Origin: Clostridiales bacterium Firm_14
Lineage (GTDB): Bacteria; Bacillota; Clostridia; Saccharofermentanales; Saccharofermentanaceae
NCBI GenBank assembly: GCA_001604135.1
Contig: LVAT01000013.1
Coordinates: 1-64,000 of the forward strand
DNA length: 64,000 nt
Reading direction: 5' to 3'
Made by a program: the position numbers and the translations under genes. The notes under the pieces are model-generated. The model was not told where the DNA came from. It worked only from the letters and a program-made list of their open reading frames with translations, and searched no databases. Position 1 is the first letter of the stretch. Every line of letters starts with the position of its first letter. Shown here one piece after another: positions 34,067 to 42,546 of the stretch.

Positions 34067-35914
34067 ATGAGTAAGACTGTAGCAACTTGTATTGCCGAGA
34101 CTAATCTGGTTCAGGGAGAGCCGCAGGAGAACGTATTCTTTCTTACACTTTCACGTAAGATCGAAGATTTCCCCAACGAGTTCTTAAGAACCGCCAGATC
34201 GACATCACCTATTCAGATCTGTGCGATTTTCTCGACGATCGGTCCGGATAACCTTTCCGCAGTATTGAACCTTGAGCTTAATGCAGAGTTAGAGAGAATA
34301 GCTTCCGCTTGCTCGAATCAGGCTGTTCTCGATTTCGACGGCTTTGCAAATCAGGTAATCAACAATCTCAACGTTAAGGTCTGCAATTTCGCAGCCAACA
34401 AGGGAACACAGTTCAAGACTTCAATGTCTATGTTCGTTATTGAGGGCGATATCCTTCGTGTAATCCATGTAGGTATCACAAAGGCTGTTCTGTTCAGAAA
34501 TAACCGCATCATGCTCCTCACAGAAGAGCAGACCGTAGCGCACAGATATGTTCAGATGGGCGCTATCCAGCCTTCCGAAGAGCTTACGCATCCTGAGAAC
34601 ATGAATCTTACCCAGTATTTGGGAAAGATGCCTCAGGAAGGTCCCGTCAACGCTGACAAGAAGGTTCACTTAAAGCTTCAGGACAACGATGAGCTTTTCC
34701 TCATGGGTGTAGGCCTTTCCAGAAGACTTCCTTCCCAGATGAGAAATTCCATCATCGCAAAGCCCTTATCTACTGAAGTAAAGTCCAAAGAGATCATTAA
34801 TGCGGCTGTAAGCTACGGCATCAAGTCCGGCCTTACGCTTATAGACATGAAGGTCGAATCAACATTCCTGCTTCCCGGCGATGCCGTTATCAACAGCAAT
34901 CTGAGAACTGAAGCAGGTCTTTCCAGAAGAGATAATCAGAGGAACGCAGAATCCAACGCCTTTACTGAATTCGATAATGATGACGATCCGGATTTCGGTT
35001 CCGATTCTTCCGATACGATAAACTATGTACCCGGTTCGGCAAGCGCAAGCTATGCAGAGAGCGATGAAGAGGAACTTATCGTAAACGAGAGTAAGGAAAG
35101 ACTTAAGACAATAATCATTCCTCTTGTTATCTTCATAGTCTGCATCATCCTCGGATTCGGTGTAACATTCATGATCTTCAACATGAAGGATCTCATTGAT
35201 CTGGGCGGCTCTACAACGACAACGATGCCCGTTGGCGTTGGCTCAGTCCTCTATGCATCCGAGAACATGGTTCCCGTATATTCCAAGGCTTCCGAAGAAG
35301 CAACTGTTATCGGAACCCTTAACCTCGGTGATGCCGTAACTCTTAAGGAGATCACCAACGAGGCATTTTCCAAGATCGTTACTGCTAACAACGTAACAGG
35401 ATATGTCGCAAGCGATAAGCTTACAGCCGAGAATCCCATCAAGGGAACGACCGAATTTGATCCTTTCGGTGACGCAACATCAGTAACAACAGGCGAAGTT
35501 ACACTCCCTGACGGTGAGACGGTTCAGACAACAGGCGTTAAGAAGGATAACATCTACTATCCTGCAACGCCTACTCCGAAGCCGACTCTCGAGTCTATCG
35601 GCACCGACGCGGAAGGCAATCCTATCTATCCTTCGCCGACACCTGATCCGAATAAGCCCACGCCGACGGTGGATCCGAATAATCCGACACCTACACCTAA
35701 GCAGGATAATCCGGATAACCCTACTCCAACACCTAAACAGGATAATCCGGATAACCCTACTCCAACACCGAAGCAGGATAATCCGGATAAGCCTACAGAG
35801 GCACCTAAGCCGACTGATCCGCCTAAGCCGACTGATCCGCCGAAGCCGACTGATCCGCCGCCGCCGCCGAAGCCCACAGATCCTCCGGCAAATGGTGAAG
35901 ATAATAACGGCTAA
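34067..35914 (+). CDS. Membrane protein with degenerate PP2C-like domain, SH3-like domain and Pro-rich tail
   Basis: A 615-residue single-pass protein. Residues 1-270 (cytoplasmic) resemble the PP2C/SpoIIE phosphatase fold: the strand-helix pattern around DILRVIHVGITKAVLFRNNR and LLTEEQTVAHRYVQMGAI is typical, but the metal-binding Asp residues (NQD, DG, GDS motifs) are replaced by QEN, none and GIT. A helix (TIIIPLVIFIVCIILGFGV, about 347-370) follows an acidic stretch. Outside lies an SH3-type domain (VPVYSKASEEATVIGTLNLG) and a tail of Pro-Thr repeats. ATG 34067 follows TGGAG. Probably a pseudo-phosphatase linked to wall sensing; function is inferred only. Confidence 0.68.
   Translation: MSKTVATCIAETNLVQGEPQENVFFLTLSRKIEDFPNEFLRTARSTSPIQICAIFSTIGPDNLSAVLNLELNAELERIASACSNQAVLDFDGFANQVINNLNVKVCNFAANKGTQFKTSMSMFVIEGDILRVIHVGITKAVLFRNNRIMLLTEEQTVAHRYVQMGAIQPSEELTHPENMNLTQYLGKMPQEGPVNADKKVHLKLQDNDELFLMGVGLSRRLPSQMRNSIIAKPLSTEVKSKEIINAAVSYGIKSGLTLIDMKVESTFLLPGDAVINSNLRTEAGLSRRDNQRNAESNAFTEFDNDDDPDFGSDSSDTINYVPGSASASYAESDEEELIVNESKERLKTIIIPLVIFIVCIILGFGVTFMIFNMKDLIDLGGSTTTTMPVGVGSVLYASENMVPVYSKASEEATVIGTLNLGDAVTLKEITNEAFSKIVTANNVTGYVASDKLTAENPIKGTTEFDPFGDATSVTTGEVTLPDGETVQTTGVKKDNIYYPATPTPKPTLESIGTDAEGNPIYPSPTPDPNKPTPTVDPNNPTPTPKQDNPDNPTPTPKQDNPDNPTPTPKQDNPDKPTEAPKPTDPPKPTDPPKPTDPPPPPKPTDPPANGEDNNG
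35681..35788 (+). repeat. Three 36-base tandem repeats in the coding tail
   Basis: Three in-frame units encode NPTPTPKQDNPD, near-identical at the DNA level. They are followed at 35807-35860 by three 18-base units encoding KPTDPP. Such arrays span the cell wall and vary in length between strains. Confidence 0.8.
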
Positions 35915-35942
35915 CGCTGTTTTCGAGCAACCTAAAAACTAC

Positions 35943-35973
35943 AGAGCTGTCTCATATGAGGCAGCTCTTTTTT
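35943..35973 (+). terminator. Terminator of the PP2C-like gene
   Basis: Arms AGAGCTG and CAGCTCT with inner CTC/GAG pairs around ATAT, followed by six Ts. Confidence 0.8.
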
Positions 35974-36003
35974 ATGATTGAGAACCTATACAGCAATAAA
36001 GGC

Positions 36004-36675
36004 TTATTCTATCCAGATCTTATATGTGTTACCCGATATATCTTCAACTTCGTAAGGGGGTATTATTGCCATGGCAACATAAAAGACTTCAGGAGTCAGA
36101 CCGATATATGATGAACGGACAACTTTATCGTTATAGGTAAAGCTCTTGCTTACAAATAAATAGGGAAGATCGTCCTTTTCGCAGATTGCAAAATAGGCTC
36201 CATTATCCTTTATCTTAATGATCTTGTTAGTCTCATACGGATACTTCGAAATATTGCCTTCAAACTCTACGACTATAGACTTTTTGCTGTCAGTTACATG
36301 TTGGAAGCCGTTCTGAGTAAAAGCCCGTTCACTTATGTTAAGTTCCTTTGCTTCAAGGTCAGTCGGGATATAGTAATCAAAGCGCAGATATGTATCCTGG
36401 ATCTTATCCATATATTCAATGCGTTCATCATAAGGCTTTTCAAACAGTGCTTCGCTTCCGCATTCTTTCCAGGCCTTATACCATTTATCTTTGTCCAAAT
36501 TGCTGTCGATGTAGAACCCGCATACTCTGCATAATTCTGAATGCCAGTCAGGTTTTCCTTCAGTATGTTCAAATGCAAAACCGATCTGTGAACACACGGG
36601 GCAGATATACTCCGGCTTTCTCTCATCTTTTAAACTGCCAAGACCCATATATCTTTTCAAATAACGTTCTGCCAT
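36004..36675 (-). CDS. Zinc-ribbon protein of unknown function
   Basis: A 223-residue soluble protein. A ribbon-like pair CPVC and CRVC is spaced 23 residues apart, with a conserved-looking WHSELCRVCGFYID segment (about residues 25-60). The C-terminal half is rich in beta-strand and aromatic residues (GAYFAICEKDDLPYLFVSKSF). I do not recognise a family. Start: ATG at 36675 follows GGGGG; the longer frame from 36708 begins without a ribosome site. It ends shortly after the terminator of the opposite gene. Confidence 0.65.
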   Translation of the reverse strand: MAERYLKRYMGLGSLKDERKPEYICPVCSQIGFAFEHTEGKPDWHSELCRVCGFYIDSNLDKDKWYKAWKECGSEALFEKPYDERIEYMDKIQDTYLRFDYYIPTDLEAKELNISERAFTQNGFQHVTDSKKSIVVEFEGNISKYPYETNKIIKIKDNGAYFAICEKDDLPYLFVSKSFTYNDKVVRSSYIGLTPEVFYVAMAIIPPYEVEDISGNTYKIWIE

Positions 36676-36744
36676 ATTTTCCCCCGAAAAAGTAATATCC
36701 TTTTTCATAAAGTATCACACGATAGTATTACGGAAAAGGGCGAA

Positions 36745-36779
36745 TAAAAAAGGGGCCATCTCATTCGAGACAGCCCCTT
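36745..36779 (-). terminator. lysC: Terminator of lysC
   Basis: On the minus strand GGGGCTGTCTC and GAGATGGCCCC pair around GAAT and run into six Ts. Confidence 0.78.
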
Positions 36780-36803
36780 CAGTTAACTTATCTTAATCCG
36801 GTA

Positions 36804-38156
36804 TCAATAACGGAAGAGTTCCTTGTAGAGGACCTTTACGGCGTATGAGCAGTAGGACTCGGATACACCGAACATCATTGAGATCTCTGATGCGCCCTGG
36901 TTAACGATGCGGAGGTTGATACCTGCGTTGGAGAGGGCAGAAGCTGCACGCGCCATGATACCTACGGAATTTGCCATGGCTTCGCCGACGATCATGACGA
37001 TTGCGAGGTCTCTGTCGACCTTAACGTCAGCACCGAGTTCCTTCTTGATGCGGTCAACGATGATTGCTTCTTTCTCTTCTGTGAAGTACTTCTTACGAAG
37101 AACGATCGTTACCGTATCGATTCCGGAAGGAATGTGGTCGATTGAGATAGCTTCGTCAGAGAAGATCTTAAGGAGTGCTGCAAGGAAACCTACCTGACGG
37201 TTCATCATGTACTTGCTTACAGTAACTGTAGCAAAGCCCTTGTCGCCTGCGATACCTGTTACGAGCGAATCGTAGTGAGTACGCTTGGATACGATCCATG
37301 TGCCCTTAGCTGCAGGGTTGTTAGTATTCTTGATGTTGAGAGGGATGCCTCTTGCAAATACAGGGTAGATAGCTTCTTCGTGAAGAACCGTGAATCCTGC
37401 ATAAGAGAGCTCTCTCATCTCGTCGTATGTGATCTCCGTGATAGGGAAGGGGTTCTTAACAAGGTTGGGGTTAACAGCGAAAACGTTGTCAACGTCTGTC
37501 CAGTTCTCGTAAACGTCAGCACCGACTGATGCTGCGAGGATGGAACCTGTGATGTCTGAACCGCCTCTGGAGAATGTGATGATCTTGCCGCTCTTGGATA
37601 CGCCGTAGAAACCGGGGAAGACGAGGAGCTTGTCTGCCTCGTCCTTGAGCTTTGCGAGGTTATCGTATGTCTCGGGAAGGATAACTGCTTTGCCTGCTTT
37701 GTCGTGCTCTAAGTAAAGACCGCACTCTTCAGGATTGCAGTATTTAGCGGGATGACCTGTTGATGTGAGGTAGAAAGCTACGAGTCTTGCGCAGCAGTCT
37801 TCACCCATTGCCTTAACGGAGTCAAGGTAAGCGATGTCTTCTGTGTAATCAGCTTTTACGATCTCAAGAAGTCTTCCTTCGATGTCGGGAAGGATCTCCT
37901 TAACGTTGAGTTCGTCAGCGATCTCTTCGTAACGTGCGAGAACGGCTGCGACTTCCTTGTCATATGATTCACCGGCGATCCTTGCCTTGGCAACAGCAAT
38001 AAGAAGGTCCGTTACCTTGGTATCATCCTTGGTGCGCTTTCCGGGCGCGGATACGACCATGATCTTACGGTCTTCGTCTGCCAAAAGAATGTTGCAGACT
38101 TTCTGAATCTGGAATGCGTTGGCAAGAGATGATCCGCCGAATTTTGTAACTTTCAT
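36804..38156 (-). CDS. lysC: Aspartate kinase
   Basis: A 450-residue kinase that starts the lysine/threonine/methionine pathway by phosphorylating aspartate. The N-terminal MKVTKFGGSSLANA is the kinase signature; TFSRGGSDITGS near residue 210 binds substrate; two ACT domains at the C-terminus (from about residue 305) include VGFLAALLKIFSDEAISID and should bind a feedback inhibitor. ATG 38156 has AAGGAG 9 bases upstream; an upstream extension of the frame crosses the intergenic region. The partner asd is elsewhere in the window. Confidence 0.94.
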   Translation of the reverse strand: MKVTKFGGSSLANAFQIQKVCNILLADEDRKIMVVSAPGKRTKDDTKVTDLLIAVAKARIAGESYDKEVAAVLARYEEIADELNVKEILPDIEGRLLEIVKADYTEDIAYLDSVKAMGEDCCARLVAFYLTSTGHPAKYCNPEECGLYLEHDKAGKAVILPETYDNLAKLKDEADKLLVFPGFYGVSKSGKIITFSRGGSDITGSILAASVGADVYENWTDVDNVFAVNPNLVKNPFPITEITYDEMRELSYAGFTVLHEEAIYPVFARGIPLNIKNTNNPAAKGTWIVSKRTHYDSLVTGIAGDKGFATVTVSKYMMNRQVGFLAALLKIFSDEAISIDHIPSGIDTVTIVLRKKYFTEEKEAIIVDRIKKELGADVKVDRDLAIVMIVGEAMANSVGIMARAASALSNAGINLRIVNQGASEISMMFGVSESYCSYAVKVLYKELFRY

Positions 38157-38291
38157 AGCTTTTGTGCTCCTTGACTTGTCATTTAGCCTTAATATAATAA
38201 CACAAGCGCGAAAATATATATTTATAATTATTTTGTCGCCAAATATTAGTCTGTATGTAACAGTTGCACAGTCGGGAACAGGAGAAAAATA

Positions 38292-38789
38292 TTGAATATC
38301 TTCAAAGCAATGAGACCTGAGAAAGTGTATGAGGATCTGACCAAGATGCCTTGGCAGAAGCTCTATGACGAAGGCATCAGGACGGCGCTTCTGGATTTCG
38401 ATAACACCTTGGGACCTGACCATGCGACTGAGCCTGAGGAGTACAGCTACCGGTGCGTGAAGATGATCGAAGAGACCGGCATTAAGTGCTGTCTGGTATC
38501 GAATGCCAAGTCGGGAAGATCTGCCAAGATCGCACAGATGCTCAATATCCCTGTGGTTACTTATGCGAATAAGCCAGGCACATCAGGTGTGCTGAAGGCG
38601 ATTAAGCTGATGGAATCAACGGCTGATAAGTCCATTATGGTCGGCGACCAGGTTTTTACGGACGTCATTGCAGGCAACAGGTCGGGTGTAAGGACATTCA
38701 TGGTCGAGAAGCTTCATAAATCAGAGATTTGGTACGTTTTATTGAAGAGACCATTTGAAAAACTTGTTCGAGTTGTAGGAAAATTCTGA
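38292..38789 (+). CDS. yqeG: YqeG family HAD-type phosphatase
   Basis: A 165-residue HAD-superfamily phosphatase, close to the family length of about 170. Motif I is LLDFDNTLGPDH, with the nucleophile Asp; motif II SNAKSGR; the loop GDQVFTDVIAGN gives the late acidic residues. YqeG proteins are conserved in Firmicutes; relatives dephosphorylate phosphatidylglycerophosphate or nucleotides, and the substrate is not settled. A TTG start at 38292 is supported by CAGGAG 8 bases upstream. Divergent from lysC. Confidence 0.88.
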   Translation: MNIFKAMRPEKVYEDLTKMPWQKLYDEGIRTALLDFDNTLGPDHATEPEEYSYRCVKMIEETGIKCCLVSNAKSGRSAKIAQMLNIPVVTYANKPGTSGVLKAIKLMESTADKSIMVGDQVFTDVIAGNRSGVRTFMVEKLHKSEIWYVLLKRPFEKLVRVVGKF

Positions 38790-38804
38790 TTGTATTTGTA
38801 ATAC

Positions 38805-38833
38805 TTGCATAGAAACACTCTTTCAAGTAAAAT
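38805..38833 (+). promoter_or_regulatory. efp: Promoter of efp
   Basis: TTGCAT and TAAAAT are spaced 17 bases apart, 45 bases before the start codon. Confidence 0.6.
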
Positions 38834-38877
38834 TACTGAGTTAAACGCTTATTTATTTAAAAAAAGGAGACATAGTT

Positions 38878-39435
38878 ATGATCAGCGCAGGAGATTTCAG
38901 AAACGGTTTATGTTTTGAGATGGACGACCAGGTATATCAGGTCGTTGAATTCCAGCACGTTAAGCCCGGTAAGGGAGCAGCATTCGTAAGAACAAAGTAT
39001 AAGAACGTAAAGACAGGATCCGTTGTTGAAAGATCCTTCAACCCTAACGAGAAGTTTGAGCAGGCTCAGCTTACAAGACAGGACATGCAGTTCATCTATG
39101 CTGACGGCGACCTCTACTACTTCATGGATCAGGATACATATGAGCAGACACCTATTCACCAGGATAAGATCGGTGACGGCATCAAGTTCCTTAAGGAAGA
39201 GATGGTTTGCAAGGTTGTATCTTACAAGGGTGATATCTTCCAGGTTGAGCTTCCTATCACAGTTATCCTCGAGATCACTGAGTGCGAGCCCGGCGTAAAG
39301 GGTGATACTGCAAACAACGCTTCCAAGTACGCTACACTTGAGACAGGCGCTGTTGTTAAGGTACCTCTCTTCGTTAACCAGGGCGAGAAGATCAAGGTTG
39401 ACACAAGAACAGGCGAATACTTAGAAAGAGCTTAA
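38878..39435 (+). CDS. efp: Elongation factor P
   Basis: A 185-residue translation factor that relieves ribosome stalling at polyproline, relevant here because several neighbours encode Pro-rich proteins. The N-terminal KOW-like domain has [14 protein letters not shown] with the loop Lys. The middle and C-terminal OB domains are complete ([22 protein letters not shown]). AAAAAGGAG precedes the ATG. Codon use is highly biased, as in gdhA. It has its own promoter and terminator. Confidence 0.97.
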   Translation: MISAGDFRNGLCFEMDDQVYQVVEFQHVKPGKGAAFVRTKYKNVKTGSVVERSFNPNEKFEQAQLTRQDMQFIYADGDLYYFMDQDTYEQTPIHQDKIGDGIKFLKEEMVCKVVSYKGDIFQVELPITVILEITECEPGVKGDTANNASKYATLETGAVVKVPLFVNQGEKIKVDTRTGEYLERA

Positions 39436-39448
39436 TTTTTGTTATCAT

Positions 39449-39487
39449 CTGCCGCAAGCGGAGTAATATCCGCTTACGGCAGTTTTT
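39449..39487 (+). terminator. efp: Terminator of efp
   Basis: Arms CTGCCGCAAGCGGA and TCCGCTTACGGCAG (one mismatch) around GTAATA, followed by five Ts. Confidence 0.82.
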
Positions 39488-39526
39488 ATCCGCACCTTTA
39501 AAGTTTAGATCATTCAAGGAACCGAT

Positions 39527-39895
39527 ATGGAAGACAATACAAACATCGAATCCATAAAAGGCGATCGTTCAATGACACAGGGCTTTGTTGCCCAGTACGC
39601 ATCTGAAGCAGCGCTCCAGATCAACGGTGTTTTGTCATTGGTTCCTTCATTTGCGGTCGCACTTAAAGAGAAAGCGGGCGTAGTCCATGAGGGCAAAGGG
39701 GTTAGAGTAGTTTTCGGCGACGCAGCCGAAGGTACAGTATCGATCACCGTATATCCTATCGTTAAGTACGGAATGATCATTCCCGAGATTGCCTGGATGA
39801 TTCAAGAGAAGGTAAAAAAAGACGTCGAGCGCTTTACCGGTCTTACGGTAGAGAGTGTCGACGTTTATGTTTGCGGGGTCGAGGAGGTGTCATGA
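39527..39895 (+). CDS. Asp23/Gls24 family protein (YqhY-like)
   Basis: A 122-residue Asp23-family envelope stress protein. The family pattern is clear: QYASEAALQINGVLSL at the N-terminus, GVRVVFGDAAEGTVSITVYP in the middle and IQEKVKKDVERFTGLTVESVDVYV at the end. In Bacillus the yqhY gene holds the same place before nusB. Its stop overlaps the start of the membrane anchor gene, and the two products presumably interact. AAGGAACCGAT is the ribosome site. Confidence 0.9.
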   Translation: MEDNTNIESIKGDRSMTQGFVAQYASEAALQINGVLSLVPSFAVALKEKAGVVHEGKGVRVVFGDAAEGTVSITVYPIVKYGMIIPEIAWMIQEKVKKDVERFTGLTVESVDVYVCGVEEVS

Positions 39896-40446
39896 ATTCC
39901 TTTATTAGAGCATTGATGTTCATTTATTCCGTTGTAATAGCCGTTATCTCAGTCGTGCTGTTATATGCGCTTGTCGATGACGGTATCTTTGCGGATATCC
40001 TGTCACCTTTGTCATCTATCGTTACAGGCCCCGTAAGCAGATATATCTATCTGGGCGTTCTGATGCTTTTGTTCATCACGTCCATCGTATCGATCACAAA
40101 CATCATCACATCAGGAAGACTTAACCGTACGAGATTAAGAAAGAACGATATCGGTACTGTCGATATCGGACCTGATGCTATCGAGAGTATTGCCCTCAAT
40201 GCAGCAAAGTCTGCACAGGTAGGCATCAAGAGTGCAAGATGTCACGTTGCTCCTGCAAAGAACCAGTCTTTGAAGGTAACGGTATCTTGCGAGCTTTATT
40301 CCAATGTTGAGATCCCTGCATCAATGGCTAAGGTTCAGGAGAAGGTAAAGAAGGACATCGAGCGCTTTACCGGAATCGCAGTCGAGCAGGTTATTGTCAG
40401 AGTCGCCAAGGTTGAGCAGGCTCAGACCAGGGTAGAGAGCAGATAA
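39892..40446 (+). CDS. amaP: Alkaline shock response membrane anchor protein AmaP
   Basis: A 184-residue protein. Two N-terminal helices (LMFIYSVVIAVISVVLLYAL and YIYLGVLMLLFITSIVSIT) are followed by an Asp23-like region ending EKVKKDIERFTGIAVEQVIVRV, nearly repeating the end of the upstream protein. This is AmaP, which tethers Asp23 at the membrane. ATG 39892 follows GAGGAGG and overlaps the asp23 stop by 4 bases, so expression is coupled. Confidence 0.88.
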   Translation: MNSFIRALMFIYSVVIAVISVVLLYALVDDGIFADILSPLSSIVTGPVSRYIYLGVLMLLFITSIVSITNIITSGRLNRTRLRKNDIGTVDIGPDAIESIALNAAKSAQVGIKSARCHVAPAKNQSLKVTVSCELYSNVEIPASMAKVQEKVKKDIERFTGIAVEQVIVRVAKVEQAQTRVESR

Positions 40447-40448
40447 GA

Positions 40449-40685
40449 ATGGAAAGGTTTTTATCCAAACTTTTCGAGAAACTTCGTAACACCAGAGCAG
40501 GTGTTATATTTGCTGTCCTGTTTTTTATCATTGGATTATTACTTTGTATATTCGGGTTCTTTAAGACCCTATTTATCATATTAATGACTGCGGTTGGCTT
40601 CTTTGTAGGTTCGTTCCTCTTTTCCGATACGAGCAGGTTCAAGAAATTTCTTGACAGGATTTTGCCACCGGGGAGGTTCAGATGA
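40449..40685 (+). CDS. DUF2273-type small membrane protein
   Basis: A 78-residue protein with two hydrophobic helices (GVIFAVLFFIIGLLLCIFGF and LFIILMTAVGFFVGSFLF) and basic ends. Small DUF2273 proteins accompany amaP and asp23 in many Firmicutes; the assignment rests on that context and the two-helix plan. It starts 2 bases after amaP ends and overlaps nusB by 4. Confidence 0.8.
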   Translation: MERFLSKLFEKLRNTRAGVIFAVLFFIIGLLLCIFGFFKTLFIILMTAVGFFVGSFLFSDTSRFKKFLDRILPPGRFR

Positions 40686-41080
40686 GCAGAATCGAGACAA
40701 GAGAGCATGCATTGGAGTTTTTGTTCCAGACAGGATTTAGAAATGATCCCGTCAGCGAGCAGATAGAACTTTTCAGGGAAACATATCCTGATATTACAGA
40801 GGATGAACCTTACTTCCTCGACATTGTCTATGGCGTAATCAACAGCAGAGACGAGCTTGATGAGAAGTTCGTTCCTTTCCTTAAGAGATGGAAGTTAGAG
40901 CGCCTTCCGCAGACAGACCGTATCATCTTGGAGATCGCTGTATATGAGATCCTCACGGTCGAGGATATTCCTACTTCCGTATCCATCAATGAGGCTGTTA
41001 AGCTTGCAAAGAAGTATGGAACAGACAGCTCATCTTCTTATATCAACGGCGTATTGAGCAACTTCGTTAAGAGCCTCTGA
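40682..41080 (+). CDS. nusB: Transcription antitermination protein NusB
   Basis: A 132-residue all-helical antitermination factor that binds boxA RNA with NusE. The start SRIETREHALEFLFQ is the Arg-rich RNA-binding helix, and PTSVSINEAVKLAKKYG and the C-terminal SSYINGVLSNF are family signatures. It overlaps the small membrane gene by 4 bases. GGGGAGG upstream. Confidence 0.95.
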   Translation: MSRIETREHALEFLFQTGFRNDPVSEQIELFRETYPDITEDEPYFLDIVYGVINSRDELDEKFVPFLKRWKLERLPQTDRIILEIAVYEILTVEDIPTSVSINEAVKLAKKYGTDSSSSYINGVLSNFVKSL

Positions 41081-41084
41081 ACTC

Positions 41085-42311
41085 ATGTTCGATTTTGATA
41101 GCGTAAGCCATCTTAATGGCTACATAAAGCAATCCCTGCAAGACAATCCTTATCTTGCCGAGTTTACTGTTGTCGGCGAGATCTCACAGTATACTGTGTC
41201 TGCCAGGGACCACGCTTATTTCTCTATCAAAGATGATCAGTCAGTTATCAACTGCGTAATCTTCTCCAGAAACCGTTCAATGCTTAAGATAGAGCCTTCT
41301 GTCGGCATGAAGGTAAAGGTTACGGGCGGTTTGGACTTCTATTCTGCAGGCGGAAAGCTTCAGGTCATTGCAACCAATATCGAAGATAAAGGCGCAGGTG
41401 ATCTTCATGAACAGTTCAATAAGCTCTTTAAAAAGCTCCAGGATGAGGGCCTTTTCGAGACATCACACAAGAAGGCGATTCCCGTATTGCCCAGAAGGAT
41501 CGGTGTCGTCACTTCTTCATCGGGTAAGGTCATTTCCGATATCGTAAATACGATCAGGAAGAGAAATCCCCATCACGACATCCTGCTTTATCCCGCAAGT
41601 GTTCAGGGCGACATGTGTCCGCCTGAAGTAATAAGCGGTATCAGGTATTTTAATGATAATAAGAATGTCGACGTAATCATCGTCGCAAGGGGCGGAGGAT
41701 CTTACGAAGAGCTCTTCTGCTTTAACGATGAAGGCATCGCGAGAGCCGTTTATGCGAGCGAGATCCCTGTTATCTCAGCCATCGGCCATGAGCCCGATTA
41801 CACGATAATCGACTATGTTGCTGATGTCAGGGCGGCAACGCCTACTGCGGCAGGTGAGATGGTAATCGCATCTTACGATGACCAGCAGAAAGAGATAGAT
41901 AATCTTGCGCTTAATCTGGATATCGCGATCAACCAGTTCGTTGATTCCAGACGCAAGGCATTAGACGTATATAAGAACCACAAAGCGCTTCATTCTCCGG
42001 CATTCTACGCCAGAGAGCAGCTTGCGGTAGTAAGCGAGCTCCGCACGAAGCTTGATGCCTTGTCTGACAGATTCGTGAAGAAGACTTCGTCAGAGATAAA
42101 TGAGGTTAAAGTAAGGCTCGATGCGCTTAATCCAAATAACGTTCTTACCAGAGGCTATTCATACGTATGTGATAAGAGCGGCAGGGCGATCGAGTCGGCA
42201 AAGTCAGTCAAAAAAGGCGATAACGTCAGCATCGTATTGTCTGACGGTTCGCTGTTAAGTGAGATAAAGGATATTTCGATCAAAACGCACGGAGGAGCCA
42301 ACAATGCCTAA
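41085..42311 (+). CDS. xseA: Exodeoxyribonuclease VII large subunit
   Basis: A 408-residue nuclease subunit. An N-terminal OB domain (FTVVGEISQYTVSARDHAYFSIKD) is followed by the catalytic domain with RRIGVVTSSSGKVISDI, VARGGGSYEELFCFND, and ISAIGHEPDYTIIDYVADVRAATPTAA, all diagnostic. The C-terminal coiled-coil region binds XseB. Starts 5 bases after nusB with a weak ribosome site; folD, which separates them in Bacillus, is missing here. Confidence 0.95.
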   Translation: MFDFDSVSHLNGYIKQSLQDNPYLAEFTVVGEISQYTVSARDHAYFSIKDDQSVINCVIFSRNRSMLKIEPSVGMKVKVTGGLDFYSAGGKLQVIATNIEDKGAGDLHEQFNKLFKKLQDEGLFETSHKKAIPVLPRRIGVVTSSSGKVISDIVNTIRKRNPHHDILLYPASVQGDMCPPEVISGIRYFNDNKNVDVIIVARGGGSYEELFCFNDEGIARAVYASEIPVISAIGHEPDYTIIDYVADVRAATPTAAGEMVIASYDDQQKEIDNLALNLDIAINQFVDSRRKALDVYKNHKALHSPAFYAREQLAVVSELRTKLDALSDRFVKKTSSEINEVKVRLDALNPNNVLTRGYSYVCDKSGRAIESAKSVKKGDNVSIVLSDGSLLSEIKDISIKTHGGANNA

Positions 42312-42546
42312 GGCTAAGGAAAATGAGATGACATACGAAGCGGCAATGTCCGAACTTCGTCAGACAGTAGCAAAGCTCTCTGAAGGCAAAGCAACACTCG
42401 ATGAGTCATTGAAGCTCTATGAGAGAGGAATCGAGCTCGTCGGCATTTGCGAGAACAGACTTAATGAAGTAACAGCCAGGATCGAAGCCGTTAACAAAGC
42501 TAACGGAACAACTGATCCTCTTAACATAAGCGAGACCGGAGTCTGA
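42304..42546 (+). CDS. xseB: Exodeoxyribonuclease VII small subunit
   Basis: An 80-residue helical protein with the family core TYEAAMSELRQTVAKLSEG followed by LDESLKLYERGIELV. It packs on the long helices of XseA. It overlaps xseA by 8 bases, with ACGGAGGAG as ribosome site inside the xseA end. Confidence 0.94.
   Translation: MPKAKENEMTYEAAMSELRQTVAKLSEGKATLDESLKLYERGIELVGICENRLNEVTARIEAVNKANGTTDPLNISETGV

Noticed and set aside
35681-35860. The 36-base and 18-base tandem units as a CRISPR array
   Set aside because: They are contiguous, in frame and without spacers; they encode a Pro-rich tail. No CRISPR or cas gene was seen anywhere.
35626-35877. A Gly-Val-rich antisense frame in the PP2C-like gene
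   Set aside because: It is the reverse reading of the Pro-Thr repeat array and has no independent support.
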